From: Saxibacter everestensis
Lineage (GTDB): Bacteria > Actinomycetota > Actinomycetes > Actinomycetales > Brevibacteriaceae
Assembly: GCF_025787225.1 (NCBI RefSeq)
Contig: NZ_CP090958.1
Location: 1,207,856-1,271,855, forward strand
DNA length: 64,000 nt
Reading direction: 5' to 3'
The notes under the pieces were generated by a model. The model was given only the letters and a program-made list of their open reading frames with translations, ran no database searches and was not told the DNA's origin. Shown one piece after another: positions 26,943 to 36,290 of the stretch. Position numbers and translations under genes: made by a program. Every line of letters begins with the position of its first letter. Within the stretch, counting starts at the first letter, position 1.

Positions 26943-28237
26943 TGGCATTGACCCGCCCGGCGCCGTCGAAGAACGGCAAGCAGCACGACGGTGACGGTCC
27001 GGAAAAATCGCGGCCCGCTGCCCAGCTGTGGCGCCTGCTCGATTCACCGGCAGCCAGCTACTACCTGATCCTCGGATCGACAATCGCGCTCACGCTGCTC
27101 GGCCTGGTCATGGTTCTCTCCGCCTCGTCGGTCGAGGCCTACGATGGCGGTAAGGGATCGTCATTCTCGGTATTCCTTCGGCAGGCAGCCTTCGCTGCCG
27201 CCGGAATCCCGCTGATGTTCATCGCCTCCAGGGTTCCGCTGTGGTTCTGGAAGAAGATCGCCTGGGGTTTGCTGATAGTCGGCCTGCTGGTCCAGTTGCT
27301 GCCATTCACGCCACTTGGCGCCGAATCACACGGCAACAAGAGCTGGATCCGGATCGGCAGTTTCCAGGCCCAGCCGGCCGAGGCGGGCAAGCTGGCGCTC
27401 GTTCTGTGGCTCGGCGTGGTCCTGGCCGCAAAGCAGAAACTGCTCGGCCAATGGAAACACGTTGCGATTCCGATAGTTCCAGTTGTCGGCCTGATGCTGA
27501 TGTTCGTTCTGCTTGGCGATGACCTCGGTACCGGACTGATCTTCATGATCCTGGTGCTCGGCGCCCTGTTCGTCGCGGGCGTTCCGCTGCGGATGTTCGG
27601 CGTCGCGGGGGTCGGACTGGCACTCGTTGCGGTGCTGCTCGCGATCAGCAGCCCAAACCGGATGGCGCGGATCAGCTCTCTTTTCGGTGGCAACTCGGCC
27701 ACGAGCGACTACAGCGGACAGGACTGGCAGTCCACCCACGGGATGTGGGCACTGGCCTCGGGCGGCTGGTGGGGCGTCGGACTCGGTGCAAGCCGGGAAA
27801 AGTGGCAGTGGCTGCCGGAAGCTCACAACGACTTCATCTACGCCATCATCGGCGAGGAACTGGGCCTGCCCGGCACGCTCGGTGTGCTGGTGCTGTTCAT
27901 GATCCTCGGCCTCGCGCTGCTTCGGGTGGTACGCCGCAGCACCGATCTGATGGTCAAGGTGACCACCGGCGCCGTTTTCGCCTGGATCATCGCCCAGGCG
28001 GTGATCAACATCGGCGTCGTGCTCAGCCTGTTCCCGGTTATCGGTGTTCCTTTGCCGCTCGTCTCCTACGGGGGCTCGGCGCTTTTGACCACGCTGGCGG
28101 CGCTCGGTATCGTCTTGTCCTTCGCGCGGGCTGAAGCCGGCGCGTCCGCGGCGATGGCTCAGCAGGCGCATCAGGTGAGACGGTCCCTGGCTGTCCTCGG
28201 CCGACGACGGGCACAACGTGAAGGTAAGAGGCGCTAA
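26942..28237 (+). CDS. ftsW: Septal peptidoglycan glycosyltransferase of the SEDS family
   Basis: The product has 431 residues with about ten membrane segments after a 35-residue polar N-terminus. The SEDS signature PLPLVSYGGSALL lies in the last third and the loop with GAESHGNKSWIRIG in the first half. It polymerises lipid II at the septum with FtsI. The Arg-rich cytoplasmic tail ends directly against the murG ATG. Confidence 0.95.
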   Translation: MALTRPAPSKNGKQHDGDGPEKSRPAAQLWRLLDSPAASYYLILGSTIALTLLGLVMVLSASSVEAYDGGKGSSFSVFLRQAAFAAAGIPLMFIASRVPLWFWKKIAWGLLIVGLLVQLLPFTPLGAESHGNKSWIRIGSFQAQPAEAGKLALVLWLGVVLAAKQKLLGQWKHVAIPIVPVVGLMLMFVLLGDDLGTGLIFMILVLGALFVAGVPLRMFGVAGVGLALVAVLLAISSPNRMARISSLFGGNSATSDYSGQDWQSTHGMWALASGGWWGVGLGASREKWQWLPEAHNDFIYAIIGEELGLPGTLGVLVLFMILGLALLRVVRRSTDLMVKVTTGAVFAWIIAQAVINIGVVLSLFPVIGVPLPLVSYGGSALLTTLAALGIVLSFARAEAGASAAMAQQAHQVRRSLAVLGRRRAQREGKRR

Positions 28238-29335
28238 ATGGCTTTGAACGTCCTATTGGCAGGCGGCGGGACCACGGGGCACGTTTCTCCGATGCTGGCG
28301 GTCGCCCGCTGCCTGCGCCGGCGCGATCCGGACACCGGCATCATGATGCTTGGCACGGAAGCCGGCCTGGAGTCACGGCTTGTTCCGGCGGCGGGTTTCG
28401 AACTTTCAACCATCCCACGCGTGCCGATGCCCCGCAGGCCGAACAAGGACCTCCTACTGCTTCCGCGTAACCTGGCCCGGGCGGTGTCGGCAGCCGATGC
28501 CGCGATCCGCGCCCACCAGGCCGACGTCGTGGTAGGTGTCGGCGGTTACGTATCGACTCCGGCCTACCTCGCGGCCAGACGGCGCGGGGTGCCGATCGTC
28601 GTGCATGAAGCCAACTCCCGTCCCGGCCTGGCCAACAAGGTCGGCGCGAAACTGACGGATTACGTTGCGTGTGCCTTTCCGGGAACCCCACTGGCGAAAG
28701 CGCTACCGATCGGCATGCCGATGCGGCCGGAGATCTCACAGCTGGACCGCGAGGTGTCCCGTGGCGGTGCGCGTGCGGCGCTCGGCCTCGATCCGGAACT
28801 GCCGACGGTTGTCGTTACAGGTGGTTCGCTCGGCGCGGCGAGCCTGAATGCCGCGTTTTCGGCCGCGGCGCCGGAACTCGAGTCTGCGGGCGTCCAGGTG
28901 CTGCACATCGCCGGCGGCGGAAAAGCAGCGGAACTCGCGGCCTCGGTCGCTGACCTGCCGCACTACCATGTCACGGACTACGTCGATGGGATGGAAATCG
29001 CTTACGCGGCCGCCGATCTGATCGTGTGCCGTGCGGGGGCCGGAACCGTCAGCGAGGTGTCGGCCGTCGGGCTGCCGGCAGTCTATGTGCCGTTGCCGAT
29101 CGGAAACGGCGAGCAGCGGCTCAACGCCCAGCCATTCGTCGACGCCGGCGCGGCCGATTTGGTGGAGAGCGGTAAGTTTGATGCCGGGACTGTTCGCTCG
29201 CTGGTTATCCCACTCGTCAGGGATTCGGTAAAACTCGAGTCGATGTCACGCGTGGCCGCTGCGCGCGGTGTCCGCGATGCCGATGAACGGCTTGCCGATC
29301 TCGTGATGTCCGCACATCTTCGCAAGCAGAACTAG
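28238..29335 (+). CDS. murG: Lipid II synthase (GlcNAc transferase)
   Basis: The product has 365 residues of the GT-B fold. The N-terminal glycine-rich loop GGGTTGHVSPMLAVA, the GVGGYVSTPAYLAA region and the donor-site stretch RAGAGTVSE with LPIGNGEQRLNA are typical. It adds GlcNAc to lipid I on the inner membrane face. The ATG follows the ftsW stop with no gap. Confidence 0.95.
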   Translation: MALNVLLAGGGTTGHVSPMLAVARCLRRRDPDTGIMMLGTEAGLESRLVPAAGFELSTIPRVPMPRRPNKDLLLLPRNLARAVSAADAAIRAHQADVVVGVGGYVSTPAYLAARRRGVPIVVHEANSRPGLANKVGAKLTDYVACAFPGTPLAKALPIGMPMRPEISQLDREVSRGGARAALGLDPELPTVVVTGGSLGAASLNAAFSAAAPELESAGVQVLHIAGGGKAAELAASVADLPHYHVTDYVDGMEIAYAAADLIVCRAGAGTVSEVSAVGLPAVYVPLPIGNGEQRLNAQPFVDAGAADLVESGKFDAGTVRSLVIPLVRDSVKLESMSRVAAARGVRDADERLADLVMSAHLRKQN

Positions 29336-29353
29336 GAAAGGTACGTTATTCCA

Positions 29354-30775
29354 GTGATCGTCTCCCCGGAAGAGTCGCCGGTTATCCCAGCAACTGAGTT
29401 GGGACGGGTCTTTTTCGTCGGTATCGGTGGTGCGGGCATGTCCGGGATCGCCCGGGTGATGCTGATGCGCGGGATGGATGTAGCCGGCTCTGACGCGCGG
29501 GATTCCCGGGTACTGACCCTGCTCAGGGCTCAGGGCGCCGAGGTCTTCGTCGGCCATGATGCCAGCCACCTGCGCGACGTCGACACCCTTGTCGTTTCTT
29601 CCGCCGTTCGCGATAGCAACGCCGAACTCGTCGCAGCGCGCGCCTCCGGTCTTCGGATCCTGCACCGCTCACAAGCACTCGCGGCACTTATGGTCGACCG
29701 GCGGGCGGTTGCCATCGCCGGTACCCACGGTAAGACGACCACCACCTCGATGACGACGGTAGCCCTGCAGCACTGCGGCATCGATCCATCCTTCGCGATC
29801 GGTGGGATTTTGACCGCGACCGGAGCCAACGCGCACGACGGCACTGGCGACGTTTTCGTGGCCGAAGCCGACGAGTCGGATGGCTCTTTCCTGTTGTACA
29901 CCCCGAGGGTCGGCGTGATCACCAATGTCGAAGCCGACCATCTCGATTTCTATGGCACCGGCGAGGCCGTCGAAAAGGCCTTCGACCAGTTCTGTGACCG
30001 GGTGGGGGAGTCGAGCGATGGTGTCGTCGTCGCCTGCGCAGACGATGCCGGTGCGGCCCGGGTCGCCGAGCGTGCCCGGCAGCGTGGCGTGACTGTCTGG
30101 ACCTATGGCCGAAGCGACACCGCGGACTTCAGGCTTGAAAACGCAGACTTCTCAGGCCCTGGCGCAGTGTTCGACCTGGTCGCACAGGGACGCCGGCTTG
30201 GCCGGGTGGCGCTGCGCCAGCCAGGGGAGTACAACGCGCTCAACGCCGCAGCGGCCTTCGCCGTCACCCAGGCTCTGGGCCAGCCGGTCGATCGGGCTTT
30301 GGCGGGACTCAAGGCGTTCGGCGGGACCCGGCGCAGATTCGAGCTGCGCGGCGAGGTCAACGGGGTGCGGGTATTCGACGATTACGCGCACCATCCCACC
30401 GAACTCAATGCCCTGCTCAAGGCCGCGCGCGGTGTCGTCGCCGGCAGCGGCCGGGTGTTCGCCATCTTCCAGCCGCACCTGTTCAGCCGGACCGTCAACT
30501 TCCAGGTGGAATTCGCCCAGGCGCTCGGCCGGGCCGATGAGGTAGTCGTGATGGACGTCTACGCCGCCCGCGAGGACCCCGTCCCGGGTGTCTCGGGAGC
30601 GATAGTCGCCGACCGGGTAGAGCTCGACCCTGGCCTGGTGCACTTCATCGAGTCCTGGTCGGCTGTCGTCCCGTTCGTGCTGCCGAAACTTCAGCCGAAC
30701 GACATCGTGCTTACCATCGGGGCGGGTGACGTGACAATGCTCGGCCCGGAGATCCTTGAAGGCCTCACATCGTGA
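29354..30775 (+). CDS. murC: UDP-MurNAc--L-alanine ligase
   Basis: The product has 473 residues from a GTG at 29354. The FFVGIGGAGMSGIA loop near residue 20 binds UDP-MurNAc, GTHGKTTTTS near 122 is the ATP loop and DDYAHHPTE near 345 is the family motif. It adds the first residue of the stem peptide. It overlaps ftsQ by four bases (GTGA). Confidence 0.95.
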   Translation: MIVSPEESPVIPATELGRVFFVGIGGAGMSGIARVMLMRGMDVAGSDARDSRVLTLLRAQGAEVFVGHDASHLRDVDTLVVSSAVRDSNAELVAARASGLRILHRSQALAALMVDRRAVAIAGTHGKTTTTSMTTVALQHCGIDPSFAIGGILTATGANAHDGTGDVFVAEADESDGSFLLYTPRVGVITNVEADHLDFYGTGEAVEKAFDQFCDRVGESSDGVVVACADDAGAARVAERARQRGVTVWTYGRSDTADFRLENADFSGPGAVFDLVAQGRRLGRVALRQPGEYNALNAAAAFAVTQALGQPVDRALAGLKAFGGTRRRFELRGEVNGVRVFDDYAHHPTELNALLKAARGVVAGSGRVFAIFQPHLFSRTVNFQVEFAQALGRADEVVVMDVYAAREDPVPGVSGAIVADRVELDPGLVHFIESWSAVVPFVLPKLQPNDIVLTIGAGDVTMLGPEILEGLTS

Positions 30776-31518
30776 GAGGTTCCGCCGGGAAGCCTCCCGT
30801 GGCTGGCCAGCCGATCAGTCTCGAGGCCAAACGGGACGCCGCCCGCAGGCGCAAACGCCGCAACATCTGGATCACGATCGCGGCCGCAGCTGCCTTGTTA
30901 GGCCTTGCCGCGGTGGCCTTTTTCTCCCCGGTGCTGGCGTGTAAGTCGGTGACGGTCACCGGGACCGATCGGCTTGATCAGGCTGAGGTCCGGAAGTCGG
31001 TGTCGGAAGAATATCAGGGCACTCCGCTGCCGAGGCTGACGGCGAAGTCTGTCGGTGAGTTCGTCGCAGAGGCCTACCCGCTCGCTGCCTCTGTTCGGGT
31101 GGACAAGCAGTGGCCGCACGGGCTGCGGGTCAGGGTGGTCGAGCGTCAGCCGATAGCCGCGCTACGGGCGAAGTCCGGATTTGACCTGGTGGACGGGACG
31201 GGCTTTACCGTGGACACGGTCGCGAAGGCCCCGAAGGGTCTTCCGGTGCTGGACGTCAATGTCCGGTCGGCCGGGGTCAAGGCGGTGACAGCCGCGCTGA
31301 TCGCGACATCGTCACTGACCGAAGACTTGCAGAAGGATCTGAAGACGGTTTCGGCGAAAAGCGCGACATCCGTCGAACTGACAATGAAATCCGGAACCAG
31401 GATTCGCTGGGGGAGTGCCGAGGAGAGCGACCTGAAGGCGAAGGTGGCCGGGGAACTGCTGAAGCAAAAACCCGAGTACATTGATGTGAGTGTGCCGAAG
31501 GCGCCCACCACGAAATAA
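30772..31518 (+). CDS. ftsQ: Cell division protein FtsQ/DivIB
   Basis: The product has 248 residues from a GTG at 30772. A basic cytoplasmic N-terminus is followed by one membrane segment (about 40-60), a POTRA domain (about 60-130, CKSVTVTGTDRLDQAEVRKS) and a beta domain. It links early and late divisome proteins. It is the last gene before a 116-base gap that holds the ftsZ control region. Confidence 0.92.
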   Translation: MRGSAGKPPVAGQPISLEAKRDAARRRKRRNIWITIAAAAALLGLAAVAFFSPVLACKSVTVTGTDRLDQAEVRKSVSEEYQGTPLPRLTAKSVGEFVAEAYPLAASVRVDKQWPHGLRVRVVERQPIAALRAKSGFDLVDGTGFTVDTVAKAPKGLPVLDVNVRSAGVKAVTAALIATSSLTEDLQKDLKTVSAKSATSVELTMKSGTRIRWGSAEESDLKAKVAGELLKQKPEYIDVSVPKAPTTK

Positions 31519-31594
31519 CGCGACACGCGCGGCCCGGTTATTGCGCCGATCTGGCGTCAGTGCATAGCGTCTAATAAGAGATTTAAGTAACTAT

Positions 31595-31619
31595 AACCTT
31601 CAAGTTGAAGGTTAACCTT
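31595..31619. promoter_or_regulatory. Dyad array directly upstream of ftsZ
   Basis: AACCTTCAAGTTGAAGGTT (31595-31613) is a perfect inverted repeat around one central base. It runs straight into AACCTT, making a second palindrome AAGGTTAACCTT at 31608-31619. Three alternating half-sites thus end two bases before the GAGAGGG ribosome site. It could be an operator or, as RNA, a 7-base hairpin near the ftsZ start. Confidence 0.65.
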
Positions 31620-31634
31620 TGAGAGGGCATCGTC

Positions 31635-32840
31635 TTGGCAGCTCCGCAGAACTACTTGGCCGTTATAAAGGTCGTTGGCACCGGCGGCGGCGGCGTGAAT
31701 GCCGTTCAGCGGATGATTGACGTCGGGCTGAAGGGTGTTGAATTCGTGGCAATCAACACCGATGCCCAGGCGCTGCTCATGTGTGACGCCGATGTAAAGC
31801 TTGAGGTGGGCCGTGAGTTGACTCGCGGCCTCGGCGCCGGTGCCGACCCTGAGGTCGGCAAGAAGGCGGCCGAGGACCACACCGAAGAGATCGAAGAGGT
31901 GCTCAAGGGCGCCGACATGGTCTTCGTCACCGCCGGCGAGGGAGGCGGCACCGGAACTGGTGGCGCTCCTGTTGTCGCGAGGATCGCCCGTTCGCTAGGC
32001 GCGCTGACGATTGGTGTTGTCACCCGGCCGTTCACATTCGAGGGCCGCCGCCGTTCGACCCAGGCAGAAGCGGGAATCGCCGCGCTGCGCGAAGAGGTCG
32101 ACACACTTATTGTCATCCCGAACGACCGACTGCTGTCCATCTCGGATCGCAATGTCAGTGTTCTCGAAGCTTTCCAGTCGGCCGATCAGGTTCTGCTGTC
32201 CGGCGTGCAGGGCATAACCGACCTGATCACCACCCCCGGATTGATCAACCTGGACTTTGCCGACGTCAAGTCGGTTATGCAGGGCGCCGGCTCGGCCCTG
32301 ATGGGTATCGGCTCGGCGCGGGGCGAGGATCGGGCGATCCAGGCGGCGGAGGCGGCTATTGCCTCGCCACTGCTGGAAGCCAGTATCGATGGCGCCCATG
32401 GCGTGCTGCTGTCGGTGCAGGGAGGTTCAGACCTTGGCCTCTTCGAGATCAACGAGGCCGCTCGACTTGTTCAGGAAGCCGCGCACCCCGAAGCCAACAT
32501 CATCTTCGGCGCGGTCATCGATGACACCCTCGGCGACGAGTGCCGGGTAACGGTGATCGCCGCCGGGTTCGACAATCCCGATCAGAATTCAGGCACCGAA
32601 ACGGCTTCCGCCGCGGCACCTGCCGCCCCGATTGCCGAGCCGATTCCTGCGGCCGCCCCGGCCGCACAGCAGTCGCAGTACTCGGGCAACGGAAATGGCA
32701 ACGGCTATGGCCACCCCGCCGAGACCCAGGGTGGGTCGGTCGCCCCGATTCATGAGGAGCAGCAGGCGCCGCCGATCCTCGATGAGGAACGGCGTAAGCC
32801 CAAGGACGTCGACCTCGACATTCCCGACTTCCTGAAGTAG
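31635..32840 (+). CDS. ftsZ: Cell division GTPase FtsZ
   Basis: The product has 401 residues from a TTG at 31635, preceded by GAGAGGG. The GTPase loop [13 protein letters not shown] (near 100), the T7 loop [11 protein letters not shown] (near 205) and the N-terminal [14 protein letters not shown] are intact. A Pro/Ala/Gln-rich linker (about 315-385) leads to the conserved C-terminal peptide DLDIPDFLK that binds SepF. It polymerises into the Z ring. It has its own upstream control region. Confidence 0.97.
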   Translation: MAAPQNYLAVIKVVGTGGGGVNAVQRMIDVGLKGVEFVAINTDAQALLMCDADVKLEVGRELTRGLGAGADPEVGKKAAEDHTEEIEEVLKGADMVFVTAGEGGGTGTGGAPVVARIARSLGALTIGVVTRPFTFEGRRRSTQAEAGIAALREEVDTLIVIPNDRLLSISDRNVSVLEAFQSADQVLLSGVQGITDLITTPGLINLDFADVKSVMQGAGSALMGIGSARGEDRAIQAAEAAIASPLLEASIDGAHGVLLSVQGGSDLGLFEINEAARLVQEAAHPEANIIFGAVIDDTLGDECRVTVIAAGFDNPDQNSGTETASAAAPAAPIAEPIPAAAPAAQQSQYSGNGNGNGYGHPAETQGGSVAPIHEEQQAPPILDEERRKPKDVDLDIPDFLK

Positions 32841-32856
32841 CCGCAGGTAGCCTGCC

Positions 32857-33615
32857 ATGCTGAGCTATCGGCATGTGCTCCGCGCGGCCGGTGCGCCCAC
32901 CGAGGTGCACGCCGCCTTCACGGACCGCCGGGGAGGCTACAGCTCGGCGCCGTACTCCTCGTTCAATCTGGCCACGCACGTGGGCGATCGGCCGGACGAC
33001 GTTTCGGCCAACCGCTCCGCACTTGCCATCGTGACCGGGCTGCCGACCTCGTCCCTGGTGTTCATGGACCAGGTGCACGGGCGGGCTGTTCATCTGGTTG
33101 ATGAGCGGCACCGGGAAGGAGAGGCCCCGGTCGCCGACGCGCTGGTCACGTCCCGGCCTGGAATCGCGCTGGCCGTGATGGTGGCTGACTGCGTTCCGGT
33201 TCTGCTGGCCGATCCGGCCGCAGGCGTGATCGGAGCTGTGCACGCCGGCCGCCCAGGGATGATCGCCGGAGTGGTTCCGGCAGCCGTGTCGGCGATGCGC
33301 GAGCTGGGTGCGGAGCGGATCGAGGCGGTCGTCGGCCCATCGGTTTGCCCCCGCTGTTACGAAGTTCCGGCCGAGATGCGGGCCGCAGCAGCGCAGGTGG
33401 CTCCGGTATCGGCAAGCGTGACCCGCACCGGCACGCCGGCCATCGATGTGGCCGCGGGCGTGGTGTGGCAGCTCCACGAGGCGGCGGTCGATGTGCGCTG
33501 GTTGGACGGCTGCACGCGGGAGCGTGACGACCTGTACTCCTACCGGCGGGACAGTCGCACCGGCCGGTTCGCCGGCCTGGTCTGGATCGATCCGGATTCC
33601 GCCGTCCGGCCTTGA
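32857..33615 (+). CDS. pgeF: Peptidoglycan editing factor PgeF / multicopper polyphenol-oxidase-like (YfiH family)
   Basis: The product has 252 residues of the YfiH/DUF152 fold. Metal-site residues are visible in QVHGR, in DCVPVLLADP and in the HAG motif (here HAGRPG rather than the common HAGWRG), and in GPSVCPRCYEV. E. coli PgeF removes mis-incorporated L-Ser from UDP-MurNAc; other members are reported as purine nucleoside phosphorylases or laccase-like. It follows ftsZ by 16 bases, the normal actinobacterial place. Confidence 0.88.
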   Translation: MLSYRHVLRAAGAPTEVHAAFTDRRGGYSSAPYSSFNLATHVGDRPDDVSANRSALAIVTGLPTSSLVFMDQVHGRAVHLVDERHREGEAPVADALVTSRPGIALAVMVADCVPVLLADPAAGVIGAVHAGRPGMIAGVVPAAVSAMRELGAERIEAVVGPSVCPRCYEVPAEMRAAAAQVAPVSASVTRTGTPAIDVAAGVVWQLHEAAVDVRWLDGCTRERDDLYSYRRDSRTGRFAGLVWIDPDSAVRP

Positions 33616-33752
33616 ATCCTGGCACGACACGCCGAAATTCTTTTCCCGCTGTCCTCGACGGGTTTGCACCCCGTTTCCGGTAGTTTCAACAGTGGAAGTA
33701 GCCGTGGAGTTCAAACCCTGCGAGTTTCACGTTGACGTATGAAGGAGTAGTA

Positions 33753-34262
33753 ATGGCCGGCGCCCTCCGCAAGACCATGGTCTATCTAGGTCTGTCCGAT
33801 GACGAGCGCTACAACGCCCAGGACGAGACGGACCAGTCGAGCGACAGAGACAGAGACCGAAACATGGTGGACGACATCGAACCCGAGCATGAAGCTCCTC
33901 TGGCGCGTCAGCGTGACGCCCAGGTGACTCCGATCCGCACGGCTCAGGCAGTCCGTTCGGTTCCCGCGCCGGTAGGGGAGTTGCGCCGGATCACCACGAT
34001 TCACCCTCGCAGCTACAACGACGCGAAGGCGATCGGCGCGAGCTTCCGCGACGGAACCCCGGTGATCATGAACCTGACGGACATGGATGACTCCGACGCA
34101 AAGCGCCTGGTCGATTTCTCCGCCGGCTTGATCTTCGGTCTGCACGGATCGATTGAACGCGTCACGGCCAAGGTGTTTCTTCTCTCACCAGAGCACGTCG
34201 AGGTCGCCGGGGAGGCTTCGATTCCGGAGCAGACACAGGCCAGCTTCTTCAACCAGAGCTGA
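33753..34262 (+). CDS. sepF: Cell division protein SepF
   Basis: The product has 169 residues from the ATG at 33753, which has GAAGGAG at ideal spacing; an in-frame start at 33732 lacks a ribosome site. The N-terminal amphipathic membrane anchor ([13 protein letters not shown]), an acidic linker and the C-terminal SepF core ([19 protein letters not shown], in part) are all present. It tethers FtsZ to the membrane in actinobacteria, which lack FtsA. The yggS gene often found before sepF is absent here. Confidence 0.94.
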   Translation: MAGALRKTMVYLGLSDDERYNAQDETDQSSDRDRDRNMVDDIEPEHEAPLARQRDAQVTPIRTAQAVRSVPAPVGELRRITTIHPRSYNDAKAIGASFRDGTPVIMNLTDMDDSDAKRLVDFSAGLIFGLHGSIERVTAKVFLLSPEHVEVAGEASIPEQTQASFFNQS

Positions 34263-34333
34263 CTCAGCTTCTTCTCAGCGTTTCGGGCTAATCTGTCGAT
34301 AGCCCATGCCTTCGACCCACTCGAGGATGCACC

Positions 34334-34630
34334 TTGTCGCTCCTGTTCACATTTCTGTACTTCGCGGTACTTATCTACTTCTTGGCGCTTATCGTGCGCC
34401 TGGTTTTCGACTGGGTGCAGATGTTCGCGCGTGACTGGCGTCCGCGTGGACCCGTCCTGATGCTCGCCGAGGGCGTGTTCACGATCACCGACCCGCCGCT
34501 GAAGGCCATCCGCAAAGTGGTGCCGCCGCTGCGCCTCGGTGGCATCGCGCTGGACCTTGCGTTCCTGATTCTGATCCTCGCCTGCAGCCTGTTGATGAAC
34601 GTGCTCCAGGTGGCCGCCGCAGTGGCGTAA
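34334..34630 (+). CDS. YggT-family membrane protein
   Basis: The product has 98 residues from a TTG at 34334. Two membrane segments (about 2-24 and 74-96) flank a loop containing DWVQMFARDWRPRGPVL and TDPPLKAIRKVVPPLRLGG. The family is found beside sepF and divIVA in Gram-positive bacteria and is linked to division-site or envelope functions. The precise role is unknown. Confidence 0.88.
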   Translation: MSLLFTFLYFAVLIYFLALIVRLVFDWVQMFARDWRPRGPVLMLAEGVFTITDPPLKAIRKVVPPLRLGGIALDLAFLILILACSLLMNVLQVAAAVA

Positions 34631-34771
34631 TGCCCGGTCGGAGGCACAATTTTCGTTGCTCAAGGTGGCTCAAAGCGACAAACTGATGCTGTTTGCGCTA
34701 CCGTAACGTTTGCGACGTTTTCTTTTGGAAACGTCAACCAAGATATTGCTCCCCCAGTATGAGGTGGCCAG

Positions 34772-35551
34772 ATGGCGCTAACGCCTGAAGACGTAGTAAA
34801 TAAACGGTTCCAGCCCACGAAGTTTCGTGAAGGCTATGACCAGGACGAAGTCGACGATTTTCTCGACGAGGTGGTAGCTGAGCTACGCCGCGTTTACCAG
34901 GAGAACGACGAACTTCGCCAGAAGCTTTCGGCTGCGGAACTTCGCGTCAGTGAGCTCAGCCGCGGAGAATCCGCGGCGGCGCCTGCAAGTGACAAGGCTG
35001 CGCAGGCACCGGCAACCGCCGAGAAGACCGAGGCGGCCGCGGGTGACTCCACTGCTACCAAGGCTGTTCCGGTCGCTCCTGCGGCCGAACCGAAGCAAGA
35101 GGTCAAGGAATCCGTTCCGGCAGAATCAGCTCCGGCTGAAGCTCCGCCGGCTGTGGAGAAGCCGGCGCCTGTCGCTCCGGTGGCCAACGGTGCGGCTGCG
35201 CCTGCGGCGTCCGCCGGCCCGGATGACGCTCACGGCCTGATCTCGCTTGCGCAGCGCTTGCACGACGAGCACGTCCAGAAGGGCGAGCAGAAGCGTGACG
35301 AGCTGATTGCCGAGGCTGAGGATCGTGCCACCGGGTTGATCGGCGAGGCAGAAGAGAAGCGCCGCGCCACGCTCAGCTCCCTTGAGGAAGAGCAGGCACA
35401 GCTCGAACGCAAGATCGACGAGCTGCGCAACTTCGAACGCCAGTACCGTACGCGGCTCAAGTCGTACCTGCAGGACCAGCTCAGGGATCTCGATTCCCGT
35501 GGCTCGCTGGTACCGGCTACGCTGCGAGACGGTGACGATAGCGCTATCTAG
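34772..35551 (+). CDS. divIVA: Polar growth and septum-site protein DivIVA (Wag31)
   Basis: The product has 259 residues. The membrane-binding N-terminus MALTPEDVVNKRFQPTKFRE and the first coiled coil (about 30-60) are typical. A long Ala/Pro/Glu-rich linker (about 65-150) precedes the second coiled coil (about 155-245). It recruits the elongation machinery at poles and curved membranes. A 10-residue-scale hairpin in DNA (34715-34736) lies upstream, and a terminator follows at 35587. Confidence 0.94.
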   Translation: MALTPEDVVNKRFQPTKFREGYDQDEVDDFLDEVVAELRRVYQENDELRQKLSAAELRVSELSRGESAAAPASDKAAQAPATAEKTEAAAGDSTATKAVPVAPAAEPKQEVKESVPAESAPAEAPPAVEKPAPVAPVANGAAAPAASAGPDDAHGLISLAQRLHDEHVQKGEQKRDELIAEAEDRATGLIGEAEEKRRATLSSLEEEQAQLERKIDELRNFERQYRTRLKSYLQDQLRDLDSRGSLVPATLRDGDDSAI

Positions 35552-35586
35552 TCTTCGGACAGGTAGCAGTCGCAGCTGTTGGACGT

Positions 35587-35623
35587 GAACGTGGGGCTCT
35601 CTGTTTCAGGGGGCCCCACGTTC
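35587..35623 (+). terminator. Terminator after divIVA
   Basis: GAACGTGGGGC (35587-35597) and GCCCCACGTTC (35613-35623) form a perfect 11-base stem with a 15-base loop, 36 bases after the divIVA stop. The T-run is poor (TATGTTC), so termination may be partial. Confidence 0.65.
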
Positions 35624-35690
35624 TATGTTCGAACGATTCGCATTGCCCTAACTGAAGCTTTGTTCTATCTGAAGAGGAGACGGTAGGTAC

Positions 35691-36290
35691 GTGGAAAAGT
35701 ACAGCGGTGAGGATTCGGCTGCCGAAAGGCGGCACGAAGAAGCGAACCGCTCGCCCGGCACGCCAGGCCCGGGTCGGCGGGCGAGCAGGGCCCGGCTGCT
35801 CGCCGCCTTATCTGCTGTCGTTGTGGCCGTCGTGCTCGTCGATCAGCTGACGAAAGCCCTCGCGATCGCGACGCTCGAAGGCAATGAGCCGGTGCCGATC
35901 ATCGGCCCGTACGTGTCATTCCACTTCTACCGGAACGCCGGCGCTGCCTTCGGAATGGGCTCGCAGGCGACCTGGGTCTTCCCGCTGATCGGACTTGTCG
36001 TGCTGGGCATCGTTGCCTTCCTGGCGCGCAAGCTGGGTTCGCGGGCATGGGCAGCGGCCTTCGGTCTGCTGCTCGGCGGTCTGCTGGGGAACTTCATCGA
36101 CCGGATGGTGCAGCCACCCTCGATTGGCCAGGGTGCTGTCGTCGACTTCATCAACCTGCACTTCTTCATCTGCAATGTCGCCGACATTGCCATCACAGCC
36201 GCAGCGGCTTTGATCATCATTTTAAGTTTCAGGGGGATCGGAGTCGACGGGACGCTGACCGAGGATGCCCCGAAGGAGAAGAGCGCGTAG
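35691..36290 (+). CDS. lspA: Lipoprotein signal peptidase (signal peptidase II)
   Basis: The product has 199 residues from a GTG at 35691 with GAGGAG upstream. Four membrane segments follow a charged 35-residue N-terminus. Family motifs are [16 protein letters not shown] and NVADIAI, the last two carrying the catalytic Asp pair. It cleaves lipoprotein signal peptides, including those predicted in this window at 5600 and 53498. The stop overlaps the next start by one base (TAGTG). Confidence 0.94.
   Translation: MEKYSGEDSAAERRHEEANRSPGTPGPGRRASRARLLAALSAVVVAVVLVDQLTKALAIATLEGNEPVPIIGPYVSFHFYRNAGAAFGMGSQATWVFPLIGLVVLGIVAFLARKLGSRAWAAAFGLLLGGLLGNFIDRMVQPPSIGQGAVVDFINLHFFICNVADIAITAAAALIIILSFRGIGVDGTLTEDAPKEKSA

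Noticed and set aside
36047-36289. N-terminal extension of the pseudouridine synthase
   Set aside because: The extra residues are out-of-frame lspA sequence; the GTG at 36290 has a ribosome site and stop-start overlap.
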